Shown here piece after piece: positions 1-12,693 of a stretch of 64,000 nt of DNA. A program made the position numbers and the translations under genes. Each line of letters begins with the position of its first letter. Positions within the stretch are counted from its first letter, which is position 1. Under the pieces are notes generated by a model. The model was not told where the DNA came from. It saw nothing but the letters and a program-made list of their open reading frames with translations, and made no database searches. This DNA is from Patagioenas fasciata (Eukaryota > Chordata > Aves > Columbiformes > Columbidae): assembly GCF_037038585.1 (NCBI RefSeq), contig NC_092525.1, positions 28,484,367-28,548,366 on the forward strand, read 5' to 3'.

Positions 1-2637
1 TATCCAGCTATCTTAGGTTAGCTACTGGGAGGAACAGAGTAGGCTTTTGCCTAGAATGTCTTCCTACATTCTAAAAGTCCCTATTTTTTTTTTCTTTTTT
101 TAAGAGTGGAAGAAAAGGATTTTATTCCTGAGGAACTTTCAGAGCACCCAGCTGTCCTCCACAGTTCTGACAATACTTGACTTTCTGCAGTTTCTTGGAA
201 ATGTTCCATTATCCGTTTCACAATGTCTCTAGGTCAGATCTTCAGTACCAGTAATTCCTGAGACTAATAGGGAATAATATTTTAAGGATGTTAAGGATTC
301 TTGTTATTTAAGTTTTCAGTGAAACACCATCAAATGCTGGTGTTAAAATTCTGATTTTCTTTGCGTTGCTGGTACGATGTACATACACTAACTCAGACAT
401 ATCGTAGCTATCAATTCAATCAACTGGGGTGAATAAGGAATGAGTTGTTTCTCCCTTTAATAGAAAGACTATCTGAACAAGCAGTGTACCATTTTCTTAA
501 TAAAGCTTATAGTCAAAGTGTCTTGTTGAATATTCCATCTGCTTCTGGATGCCCAGACAGCAGCCAAAAACACTTTTTCCATCTTCAGTTGCCGAAGAAC
601 TTGTGCCCTTTTCTGTTCAAGTCTCTCAAAATGGTTATCCGTGGCTTTTCATTCCCAGGTTAAATTGCACTGAGCACCTTGTAAGGTTCATTTTCATTTT
701 TCAGTTCAGCAGCACTGTGCGCACAGAACACATTATCATGCGTTAGATAGATTTATGCACTGTTTCTGTATCCAATGCAGGTTCCTGGTTTCAGTCTCTT
801 CTTTGGATCTTTCAAATCTGCCTCTCTTGTCATGCTCTGCCCTTGTAACTGAGATGAGCTGAGACATTTGAGATAACCCTCTGCAGGTTTGGCATTTGGA
901 AGCAAGACAGTCTCATTGGCAGGGTATAATTGAGAATTTTCTTTCACTCTTGATCTTTGAAGATTATTGACCTGCAGAATACATAGATCAGCCTATTAAT
1001 TATATATATTTTTAGTTGTTTTCACAGTGCACTCAATGAGATAGTGGGGCATGCAGGCAATAGTATGAGTTTGCCTTCAGCCAAATTAAGTGAAATTTAA
1101 ACTGGGGGAAACTTCACAATTAAATATGGCTTGCCCAAGGATCAGTTTTGTCCAAGTACACTAATATGATTTTCATTTTTGATTACTCTGGTTCTCCTTT
1201 CACACCCCAGATGAATAAAAGGCAACTTCAGTGAACTCATTGGATCTTCACAATTGAAAAAAGGACATTATCTGACTATATACCTTAGCATTTTTAACCA
1301 CAGGAAAACAGATGCATATGCACATACTCAATGACACACAGTCTTTTCATTTCTCATTATAATATAAGAAGAAATAATGTGGTAGCTATTTCTAGAATGC
1401 CTGATACCTTAATGTGTAAGATATAATGAAGTGAGTCGTCTTTCTCCTTCATTTTGCAAGAAAATTAATTTTGACTATTGCTTTATATGAATTTGCATGA
1501 TGATAACTTAGGTTAAATAGACTTTTCAGCTTTTCTACCCACAGAGGCAGTTCCTTGTGAATCTCATGATCATAATAAAATCCGATTACAATATGCTGGG
1601 GGAAAAAGAAGTGGAGGGGAGGGGATGGGGCGGAAGACCCAACCACATTTACATGTGAGTCTGCTTTAGTGATTGGCATCTTTATGGATACCTCAGTGCT
1701 CTCCCCACTTCTTTCTGCGTTGAATTAAATGACCTGGAAGTTCAGAGTAAATGTTTAAGTTTTACTAGTCCTTGAAAAGCGGTAAGGTGAAAAAGACATT
1801 GCAATACTTGTTAGTGAAACTATTCAGAAACTGAGTTACAGATGTTTTCAGGGCCATGTCCTATGCTTACATAATTTACTGAAGCAAGTTATCTCCCTGC
1901 CCCTCAAACCTCCTGTATGACTTTTTCCCTGTTTAATAAAAACAACTAGATTATCCAGTTTGACAAGGCTAAACTTTGAGTCAGTTTTAGAGCCCATACC
2001 CAGCAATCGATTGAATCTCACTCAGTGTTGCAGGCTCGTGCTTCATTCTGCAGTTGAAGGCGCCCAACACCACACGGGCTGGTGCTTGCAGCTCCTACCC
2101 AGTGTGTGCAGTGGTTTCGTGCTTTTGTTCTGTTTAGATGTGGTTAACTGTCTCTGAAATCTTCAAAATGCAAAATTCACTTTGAAATGGGTTATTTATC
2201 TCCCAGTTTCCCTGTTACCCTTTCTGTACTCCCTGACTTTGAAGAGAGTTTAGTCAATGCTCTGGGAGAGCCAGATAACAGGCACTACAGCCTGCGTTTG
2301 AACTCCATTACTGGGATGTACAGGTTGTGTACACTGCAAGCTCATACTGATGCAGCCATGCTGCCAGTGTGCATTGTGGATGTGAAGTATGCTGATAAAA
2401 GCATGTTTCTGTTGATGTAGACACACCATTTCCTTGAAAAGCATGAAGTAAATGGGCAAAAATAAATTATTTTACCAGGATGCTTCCCCATCAAAACTGT
2501 TGTTTCACGGAGTTGTACTCATTAACTTACTAGCTTGTTCAACAAGCTATTTAGCCAAAATTGTAGACATTTTGTGTTACAGAAAGTGAGAATAAGAAAA
2601 AAGGATGACACGAAGGGTAACTCTAATAATGTATATT

Positions 2638-2652
2638 AAAAAAAAAAAAAAA
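2638..2652 (+). repeat. A15 run
   Basis: Homopolymer A15 with no recognisable retroelement body before it. Confidence 0.9.
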
Positions 2653-5600
2653 GGTCAAAACAGGTAATAGAGTAATTACGAAAAGATTTTTAACAGATTC
2701 CCTTAATAATCTAAATATAGGAAAGTCCTGATGTATCAATAGAAACTAAGGTGGGAAAGTGAAGAATAACTCTTCTGAGCTAACATATTATACTACAGTA
2801 CATTAATCTGAAGTGTCATTTTTCCGATATCTGATGTAGATGGAAATCTACAGCACAATTATACTTTAATATAAGCTCTTTTAATCAATTCTGAAAATTT
2901 TTGAGAGTACCATTTGCTTCCTAGGGAACAATATTTATACTATAAAACACCTTTTGTAAACAAAAAGGAAATTCTAGAAAAATTATAAAAATGAGAACTG
3001 GATTATAGCAAAATAATGTTTCATTAAACTGTAGCGGACTATACTCCTCATCTTTGAATTTATTCCAGCCTTATTGATGGATGCCTCATTACTTAAATTC
3101 TATCGTAACTGGTACACGTAACTATCTTGCAAAAATGCCAGAAAAATAAAACCATGTCAGTAAAGTTAAACAGCGATAGCAATGCACAGGTTACCTAGGC
3201 CCTTCATCTCAAAAGCTTCCAAGATAGAAATAATCCTTTAATCTTCTGTGTGAGTCTCCAGGCTCTCCTTTTCAATGCTGTACTACATTTTCAACTGCTT
3301 TTACTTGCTTTTCTGAATCACCTTTCTAAATCTATTCTGTGTTTATTAGGTAATAGATGTCCCTTCAGCCTTACTGACAGCAAAGGCTTTGGTGAAGTAT
3401 TTTTTTATATATAAAGAAGATGATTTCCTGGGGTATGCAAGGGTTCATTACTAATGGAGAGGAAAAGATTTTGGACCGTATGTTAGTTGAATGATGGGAC
3501 AGATCAGTGAAAGAAAACAGGATGTTACGGAAAATGGGAGAGGATTGTAAAGTGAAAGTATACATTACCTGAATGCAAGTTTTTTATATCTGTGAATGGC
3601 TTTCTCGTTCAAGAATCTTAATCTAATGAAATTCAATGAATTATATTTATTAGCTTCTGGCAAATTGTGGGGTTTTATTTATATTTTATTATTCTTCTAC
3701 AGTAACAACACTACGCATCTCACACCACAGAATGGCAGCTAGTGATGAACAGCTCTGCATGCATCACTGTAAATGGCCAAGGAGCAATTGATGAATATTT
3801 ATTGTGTGTATATGCAATTTCTATCCTACTGCTGGTGAGACTGAGATGCTACAGCATCATAAACTGTCCCAATGATGATAACATATAGGTGAGAATAAGG
3901 ACAGGTGTTATGTCTCCTTGGCAAAATTACAATTTGGAATATAACTTTAACTGTGAATAAATGCATCATGAATATCTGAAGTAGGTCTATTGCTTAACCT
4001 GTATGGACATACATTTAGAAGGCTTCAGGAGTAATTTTGAAAACAATATGAAATTGAGATATTTTCCCTTAGATTCCTTCAGAGCTCTTTAGGATTGGTA
4101 TAGTTATAAACAAAACTTAAAAAAACCCCTTAATGTCCATATGTGCAGGTAGACTTCAAAATGGATAGAGAGACAATTTTGCATCCAAAAAAAGCGTAGT
4201 TAGCTTTGGTCTTCTAATACACTGTTAGTCTTCTGAGATTTAGTGGGATTTCTACTGTTTCCTGCAACCAGTCCCTTTGGAAAAATCAAAAGAAAGGTCC
4301 TTTAGTGTGACCTTCCACAGTGACTATTTTGGATTATGACGTCCAAATGCAACAGACTGAAATTAGGCTACAGTTGATTCTGCCTTTCAATATAATGTAG
4401 CCAACCCAAACTGACCGGTCCTGGGAATGTTCCTAATTCTAATCACCTGCCTCAGATGTTTTTGAATTCTGTGATTCACTTCTCCGCTGTTTTTTATGTA
4501 AGACCTAGTTCTGAGTTGTTCTTAATGCACAGTCCAACAGAGAAAGAATAATAGCAATTTGTCTTTCCATCTTCTGATTCCAGAGTGGCCCAATATCTCA
4601 TATTTCAAGCACAAAGTTGGGCAAGTTAGGATGAACTTTGGTCTTTAGTGAATCCTAATATCTAAATAATTTTAATATAAGTTGAAGCCACATTTAATGT
4701 GAAGCAATTATAGAGCATTATTTATCACATCACATTTTGAAGTTTTCCAATAACTCTTTTCTCCACCTCTAAGAAAAAGATTTTTTCTGTTTTGATTTTG
4801 AAACTACCAAGTTTTGTTACGAGTTAGTTTTCATATCCTTTTCCATTGCACATTTTAAAAAAATCTGTTCTATCAGATAAATCATGAAATATCCTTATGA
4901 TTTCCTTCACAATGTATTCCTTCCTGCTATAATGCTAATTAAACATCTGGTGAAAGCGATGGACAAGCAATGTTGGGCAAACTCCACTTAGCCTGAAACT
5001 ATTTGTCTTATCTTCAAACTGACTCTGAAATCCATGGCTTTAAAACGCCATAGCAGTAAAACTGCTAAATCAGTAGAAAGCTTGAACTAGATAGTAATAT
5101 CTCTTATTACCATGTAATGTGAAGAGGAAGTGATAGCAGAAATAAGTTATGTAGCTAAGCATGAATTGTGCAAATTAGGATGCTTTGCTTAATTTAAAAA
5201 CTTTCAAAAACTAGAAGGAGTTCAGTACAGATTCATTCATTACAATAAGTTTATAAAAATACCTCAGTGGACATTATTGAAGTAATATGCATATAAGATC
5301 TGACTTTCCTTCAAGTAATTTTATCTGAATAGTCCTGTACAACTTTTTATTTGCAGATAATAGAAAAATCACACTTGCTATGTGGGATTGAAGTATTGTC
5401 TCATTATCCTCTATACGGAAGTTCAGCATAGCATTCCCAAGCCTTTGTGGTTTTAATTATAATATTTTTCTATCAATCTCTTGACCCTTTCCTGTTTCTA
5501 ATATATAAGTAATTCTGGAATTTTAAAGCTTGTATATGTAAATTTTATTCAGCCACATTTATTTTGAAAAAGTTAGTTTACATCTTCATGAAAGTTATCT

Positions 5601-5769
5601 AGCAAAATTCTATCAGCATTGAAAATGTAGGGAGCAACACTGTGTTGTTGGTAAGTCACTAATCAGATGGAACTTTCTAGATCTAGCTGCAATTTCTAGT
5701 GCTATTACCAGTAATCTGTGTCATCCTGAACACAGGCCTAGATTTTTATTTAGGGGACTAGATGTATCA

Positions 5770-5850
5770 ATAACTCAGAGAGGTCTGGGTCTCAAAACCT
5801 ATATTCTTCATTTCCCTTATCTGTAAACTGGTGCTGTTGTTTATGTTGCT
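5770..5850 (+). mobile_element. possible MIR-like remnant
   Basis: CTCAGAGAGGTCTGGGTCTC and CTTCATTTCCCTTATCTGTA followed by AACTGG resemble the MIR 3' part (CTCAGTTTCCTCATCTGTAAAATGG). Only the 3' word is convincing. Confidence 0.35.
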
Positions 5851-6172
5851 TTCTACAAAAAGATGTTAACCCAAACTTTAGCAGGCTTCTAAGGTAGTTA
5901 GATACCAGGTGATGAGGATAATGTCTGTTCTCCTGAAACTTTATTCTGCTGTGGGTTGGACTGAAGTACCATCCTTTAAATCAAAATCAGAATGATGAGA
6001 TCATATACATATGTAGAAAGATTGTTGTGTAGTAATTATCTATGTTTTTATCTGACTTCATAAAAATATGAAAGGGAATATAATGTATTCTCAATTAGTC
6101 TTTAGTTTTTAGTGACGATTATTTACTGTTTTAACTATTTGGTCGTTATCTTCCTTCTTGTTCCTCCCTCTG

Positions 6173-6186
6173 TCTCTCTCTCTCTC
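6173..6186. repeat. (TC)7 microsatellite
   Basis: Short perfect TC run at the end of a pyrimidine-rich stretch from about 6151, about 20 bp before the CR1 copy. Confidence 0.85.
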
Positions 6187-6204
6187 ATTCCATTTGTATC
6201 GGAA

Positions 6205-6780
6205 CTAGTGTGGCCAGCAGGACCAGGGCAGCGATCATCCTGCTGTACTCAGCACTGGTGAGACCCCACCTCGAAACCTGTGTTCAGTTTTGGGCACCTC
6301 ACTACAAGACAGACATTGGGGTGCTGGAGAGAGAGTTCAGAGAAGGGCAATAAAGCTGCTGAGGGGTCTGGAGCACAAATCTGATGAGGAGCAGCTGAGG
6401 GAACTGGGGTTGTTTAGCCTGGAGAAAGGAGGCTGAGGGGAGACCTTATTGCTGTCTACAACTACCTGAAAGGAGGTTGTAGCATGGAGGGGGTTGGTCT
6501 CTCCTCCCAAGCAGCAAGTGATAAGACGGGATGAACTGGCCTCAGGTTGCTTTGGAGGAGCTTTAGATTGGGTATTTTGAAAAACTGATTCACAAGAGGG
6601 CTTTTGAAGCATTGGAACAGCCTGCCCAGGGAAGTGGTCGAATTGCTGTCCCTGTGGTTGTTTAAAAGACGCATGGATGAGGTTCTTAGGGACATGATTT
6701 AGTGGTGGACTTGGCAGTGTTAGGTTAACACTTGGACTCAATGATCTTAAAAGTCTTTTCCAATCTAAACGATTCTACAT
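6205..6780 (+). mobile_element. CR1 LINE, 5'-truncated copy (~575 bp)
   Basis: Starts near GTGTGGCCAGCAGGACCAGG and ends in TCCAATCTAAACGATTCTAC, the usual CR1 3' end. In between it carries the end of the reverse-transcriptase ORF: codons for CTGGTGAGACCCCACCT (LVRPH), TGGGCACCTCACTAC (WAPHY), CTGGAGCACAAATCTG (LEHKS) and a LGLFSLE-like piece are still readable. Several frameshifts break the frame, so the copy is dead. A 134-codon antisense open frame here is a shadow of the element. The 5' truncation is typical of CR1, which primes from its 3' end. Confidence 0.93.
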
Positions 6781-7151
6781 GCAACAGTATTTTAATTATA
6801 CTGTTGATTTTCCAGCTCAGATGTGAATTTTTTTTTTCCCAGAACTATATCAAAATCATCGTAAAGATGGAAAAAAGTTGTTTTACACATATGTGAAACA
6901 AAACATGTTGTTCTTCTCCCTTACAAGAAGAATGAGATTAAGAAGGATTTCCTAAGTTGAGACAACACACAGGAATAATACATATTTTAAAGGGAAAAAA
7001 AAAAAGAAAATTCATACTTTTCAGTTTACTGTAACTTTGAGATAATTGGTTTAATTCAGATGAGCTCACACCACCAATAAATCCAAGCATATGCAATCTG
7101 TCACTGGCTATTTTGGGGGCATAAGGTATTAGGGCCCCATCCTAATCAGGG

Positions 7152-7191
7152 AAAAAAACAAACAAACAAAAAACCCTCACTTTTTTTTTTT
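7152..7191. repeat. A-rich (CAAA)n and T11 runs
   Basis: AAAAAAACAAACAAACAAAA followed 8 to 10 bases later by T11. The two runs could pair as a hairpin. Confidence 0.85.
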
Positions 7192-10100
7192 GCCTCCAAG
7201 TCATCTTTACAAAGGAATACTTTGTTGTTGTTATTCACATTTCACCTTGTATGCTATTAGAATTTTAATGTTTAGGTACATTAAAAACAATAATCTACAA
7301 TGCAGGAGGATCTTTTCTTAAAGAGTTTACGTGCACTTATCTAGAGATTGTGGCTATTATTGGAGGTCTCTTTTTATACATGCATTTGCTAAGAGACTTT
7401 AAGTGATGAACAAAAATGAAGTAGAGTTAATGCAATTATGGTTTTTATTACTTGGGGTTAGCCAGCTGGAAAACTGGCTATTTTGCCTAAAAGTGTTTTG
7501 CTATTTAGATGTATCAGCACAATGTCCTGAAAAATCTCTGTGGAATATAGCTTTTATTTAACAGAAAATATATGAGACTGCTTATATCTGATAGAGAGGT
7601 GGCATGTTGATTAGTAATTAGTCTTCTGAGGTGCTCAGCAATTTCAAAGTTCACTGACAGCAAAAGATCCAGGCCAAAAACAGGAAAGTACTTGATGCTG
7701 GAGCTGCCTGCTGTGAGATCCTGGTAACTTTGAAAAATGTGGAGGATGGGAGAACTTTGGAGAGATTTTTCTCAGTACCAAATATCACTGCCTTTGAGAC
7801 ACTGGACTGAGTACTACTACATCTACAGGGTAGCGACGGTGATTGTAGGATTAGCATAAAGCATTTTGGGAGGCTGCTCAATCTATACTAACACCCAGTG
7901 TCTCTATTTCTGACATTGGCTGAAAAAACCCCTGGAAAGCAGCTGAGGCTAATGGTAGAAATAATATTTGGTGAGGAACACAACAGTGGATGCCACCATC
8001 AGGCTCAGATCCTATTCTCAATGAGTACAAGTCTCCATAGAAGAGAAAAAAGTTGTAAATTCACTGACTGGTGTCACGCAGGGGCACAGGAGATGGGATC
8101 TGCCTTCTCTCTCAAGCTCTATGACAAAGTGTAGTTTTAACTGCTCTGAAACTCAGAGACTATTTTTCGTAGTAACTGCAAAGGCATATACTGATGTAAA
8201 TCCATGTGGTTTGACTCCATCCTCATATTGACCTAAATGAAAGTACGCTGCAGTACAGTAACTTACCTCAGGACAAAAAAGTAGAGTTAGATCATAGTCA
8301 GGTCCCTGGTCTGCTGTTACTGTTCTTTTTTTTCTCTTTTGATTTTGGATGCTTAAAAAGAGAGGAAATTGACTTGCTTTCCCACTGTGTTGCATCTTTA
8401 TGGTCAAATGGACTTGTGCAGAGCTAATGCACAAACTTCCAACAAACGATCACTTTTACTTGGAAAATGTCTCATTGTGGGCATCTCAGGATTCACACTA
8501 AACTGGCCAAAAAAATATTTTTCTCCCATCTGCAGCAGGAATTCTGTGATGCAGCTCTTTAGCCTAGGATTAAAATCTCCTGTGCAGGAAGGAAATGAAG
8601 TAAGGTTTTCTTTTCTCAGGTTCATTTGATGAAACCCCGCTAGTTTGCATCACATAGGGTCTGTTGACCCACTCTGAGTATCCCTGAGTTGTTCTTATGT
8701 TACTTCTCACAAAGACTGTAGATCTTTGCTGACTGATGCTGCATTTCATCCTAAGTGGTGCAATGTTTTGCCTTCTTCGCTCTGTGACTTATTTTATAGC
8801 AAGGATAATATAAAATACGATTGGGTAATAAGAATATTACCTATGGCTACATCAAGAGAGCAGCTACATTATTCATGAGAGTTTGTGCTTGAAGTAGGAT
8901 CCTACACCAGAAATAAAATCATGAAATATCAGATAGGAAAAGTGAGTTATTTCTGTTTTATTCTGGCAGGAACAGGGAAAAAAATAAAGAAGAAAAAAAA
9001 CCCCGCAAGCCAGTGATTTTCATGTAAATCTACTTGTGTATGGTATCTTTTAAGGCGATTGTGTGTTTCTATTCAGCACAGTTGCCAGGTCGAATACTGC
9101 TGTTTACACATTTGACTGTAGCAGTTCTGCTCAACTCTTATCCATATGTTGTCCTTCAAAGAAAGAAATGTATCTGGAGGCAGCCTTTTTTTAACAAGAA
9201 AAATCTCCTTGATCTGTCATTGCAGGTGGAGTTGAGAAAAAGATAAGCTTTATTAAGTGTTGTGAGAAAACCCTTATGTCCCTCACAAGATTTAGACAGC
9301 ACTTGCAGAATTTCTTTGCATGTTTCAAAATGTATTAAATGGGAAATAAATGGAAAATTGCAATGCTAACCTTCAGATCATTTGATCGTTATTCCCCAGA
9401 CCAAAAAAAAATTTTTAAAAAGCAGGTTAAATTGATACAGTATTGTCTGAATTGGTGAGACTTCATTAACAAGTGCTGTATAATATAGGTCATACGTTTT
9501 CACTGAAAGAATGAAGTAGCTGTCTGTTAACACGTAATTTAAGCTGACTCCAGAAGACACTCAGATTCTGATTTCTGTTGATATCATCTTTTACCGTCAG
9601 TTTTGCCCACATTTTCATTGCTACCAATGGCAGTTGAAGTGGAAAAATGCAACTCCCAGCATGAAAGGATTATTTTGCTAATCTTCCTTAAAGCTTCCCC
9701 TCAGGTATTCTATCAATATGACATTGTTGGTAGGAGACAACTTAAATAAACTTAATATAAATCCTGTTCTTTGGGGCTGTGATTTTAAGTTGCACAGCAT
9801 TGCACAGTCATGTGGAAGGATATTTACTATAACTGTTTTTATTCCTTATTTCATTCTGCTGTCCCCTGAATCTAAGACCAAATAGGAATAATGTTTTCCT
9901 GTAGCTGCAGTAGCAAATATGGTTTTTATTACAGGAGATTCACACAGCTTTCAAATCCAATTTGACTCATGTCATCCTGCTTTGGCATACATTCAAATTT
10001 GGCAAATGAATCTTACAGAATTACCTGCTGCTTCTGCCATAGTATTTCTTCCTTTTATGAAAGTTTTCCTCAACCTGAATTTCATTTTTTTCTGCATTCC

Positions 10101-12646
10101 TATAGTGGATTCTTTCAGGAAAGGCAAAACATGGAAACACCAAAAATTTATTCAGAGGCAGTGCTGTAAATGGTACAACATGTTCCATTTGAGACAATAG
10201 ACATGACCGACTTGTTAGTAAAAGGTAAAACCATATCCAGGGCCTTGAACTAACTGGCAAGACAATCGAAAAGGCAGATGATTTTTTCTGTGTAGGCTTT
10301 TTAGAAAAACAAAACACGACAGCCCTCCAAACCCATTTTAGCTATCCGACATGTGCATTGGACATGTGTCTCACTAAGTAGATGAAGCCACTATCCCAAA
10401 GGTATATCGCAGCATGATTTCATCTAGAAAAAGGGTTTTCTAAGATTCTGCTTAGTAAAAGAGACCCTGGCAAAACCATGAATTATTATAGCCAGATTCT
10501 TGGTAGAGTCTTGCTGACTGTCCTACTCTTAATTTTGTTGGGTGTGAGAACTTTTCATCTAGCACATCAGAATATGAACTAACACACCAAATATTTTTTT
10601 TCTGAGCAAAGTTAAGAATCACAGGCTTTCATTCATCTTCATCAAGAGTCCTTATTGAATATAAAATCGGCACATCTCAGGAGAGTAGGAGAGCAGAGGC
10701 ATAATAATTAAAGCACAAATCATCAGAGCATGTGACTATTCAAATTTACTATTATAGTATGCTTTGTAAAATCTGTCGTACCTTTAGAGGTGCTTTGCCT
10801 TAAGTGTTTAGCCTGAGGCACTGGGTTTTTGGAACCTTGCACCTTGCAAAGTCAGTCCTGGTAAGTGAAATGAGCCATGTGTGGCAGCATAAAGCCCCAT
10901 CGGATTCTACAAGTCAATTGATGGGACATACTAAACTGCCTCAGGGCAGATCCAGAACAGGGGAACTCTGCAGCATTGTGTACCCAGTGATGCTGCCTCT
11001 CTCCATCCCTCCCTCGGGAACTACAGGGTGCCTTAGGGAGGGCAAAAGGGCACTAAGACATAACGGTGCTCAGTGATTCCATGAGGGAGATACAAATGCT
11101 GTGGCTGCACAGTGATGTGCCTGGGACTGATCTATTCCTGTGCCAGCTGTGGGATTAGGGAACCCAGCGCTACCTTTGCTCTTCTGCATGCCAAGCATGA
11201 GCGCTATCTGACTGGGGCTTGTACCTGGATGCTTTGTTCTTCAGATCTAAGCCTGCAAAATGAAATTCCACCGGAACCGGAAAGGGCCAGAGGTGTTTGA
11301 TAAAGTCTTTGACAAAGACTTTTCTATTTGTAGCAAAGCTTTCCAAATGGCACAGTGGTCTAGCTTTGTTTATCTATTATACATTATTTTTGCTCCTGCA
11401 TTTTTATTGCTTAATTCATTTTAACTTGTGGTGTTGTAAGATTCTTATACTGAGACCATCCTGTTTACTCATCCACTGCAGCTGTAGTCTCAAAACCTTT
11501 TCTAGCTTGGGCTGTCTCACAGGAGCAGGCTGCGTACACTTGCTCACAAACATTTAGTGTCATATTTGCTTTAGTGAATGATCTGATATCAGAGTGTACA
11601 GAAACTCTTTCTATTATTTGTGTTATGATTTTTTTTCAGAACATGGAGTCTGAACTGAATGTATAGTGTTGGGATTCTGTTAATTTTGCTTTTCTGCCTT
11701 GTTACCTCATGGTGCTATGGTTTCTTTACAACTTCGCCAGTTCTTCATCCAGTCCATTCAATTTCCAAGAGAATGTGCCTGGAAATAATAATCCTTTTTT
11801 CCTTCTGTGATACCTGTGCTTTCTTGTCAGTGACTCAGTCAACCACTGTTCCTTTTCTGAACATGCCATTTTAATAGAAATGCCACAGGTAATGAGTCTA
11901 CTTTAATGACAAAGTGCACTGAAAATTATGGAGTGGATGCATTAAAAAAGAGTTGAGACCTTGCCTCCAAAAAGCTTTTGAAACCCCACTAGAAATACGG
12001 CTAATCTTTAAAAGCAGGATTGCAGCTGTGGTATCATGTAGTTAGGAACCTCTTTCATACCCTGAGGGAGCTGCTTTGTATCTCTTTTCCAGAAGTATGA
12101 CAGTATTGGAGAATTTGCCTGTTTACAAACTCTACTAGGGAAGTAGGTGGGTGGGTAAGAATAGACAGGAAGGGACTGCAGCCTTATTTTCTTCTCCTTG
12201 CCTCCTAAATGGACTTTGTCTCTGGTTTGGAAGGATAATAGTTCACTGCTCACTTTTGCTCAGGGGTGGATATGCAGTCAAAATCAACCTTCTGTCAGAA
12301 ATGATGCAAACTAATTGGTTTTTAAGTCATTGATTCATCAATGTCACTTTTTCCAGCTGAACTAATGGTACTCCATCTAACTGTTCTCCAGTTCTCGTTT
12401 ATGCTTTATTTTACATCAGCTCCTCTTCAGAGCCAACAGGAGCAATCGTTAGCACGGCATTCTTTCCTTCTTTCAGGTTGGAGAATCCCATGTGAAGTTC
12501 CAGGCTCCAGGCAGGTGAAGGCCCAGCAGGGTGCGTGCAGGCTCCCAGCTGGCTTGGCACAGCACAGTCCCTCCGGCAGCAGGGCTCTGGGTGAAATGCT
12601 CCTCCTGGAGTTAGTGCCATGGAGAGGAGTGCTCTCACTCATATAT

Positions 12647-12693
12647 ATTAGAGCTGAAAAGATCTGGAGTCATCTTCTCCAGCCTCTGCAAAC
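12647..12693 (-). mobile_element. old CR1/L3-like 3'-end remnant
   Basis: ATTAGAGCTGAAAAGATCTG followed by GAGTCATCTTCTCCAGCC resembles the reverse complement of ancient CR1/L3 ends (AGAGCTGGAAGGGACCT..GATCATCTAGTCCAACC). It is short and diverged; RepeatMasker would be decisive. Confidence 0.4.

Larger units (their letters stand above)
1..6204. other. gene-free block
   Basis: AT-rich desert. Contains a T-rich run (84..101), a G-rich quadruplex candidate (1598..1630), A15 (2638) and a possible MIR scrap (5770). All open frames are under 80 codons, without domains or splice support. Nothing else seen. Confidence 0.7.

Noticed and set aside
6337..6741. 134-codon minus-strand open frame
   Set aside because: It is antisense to the CR1 copy at 6205..6780 and arises from that element's codon pattern.
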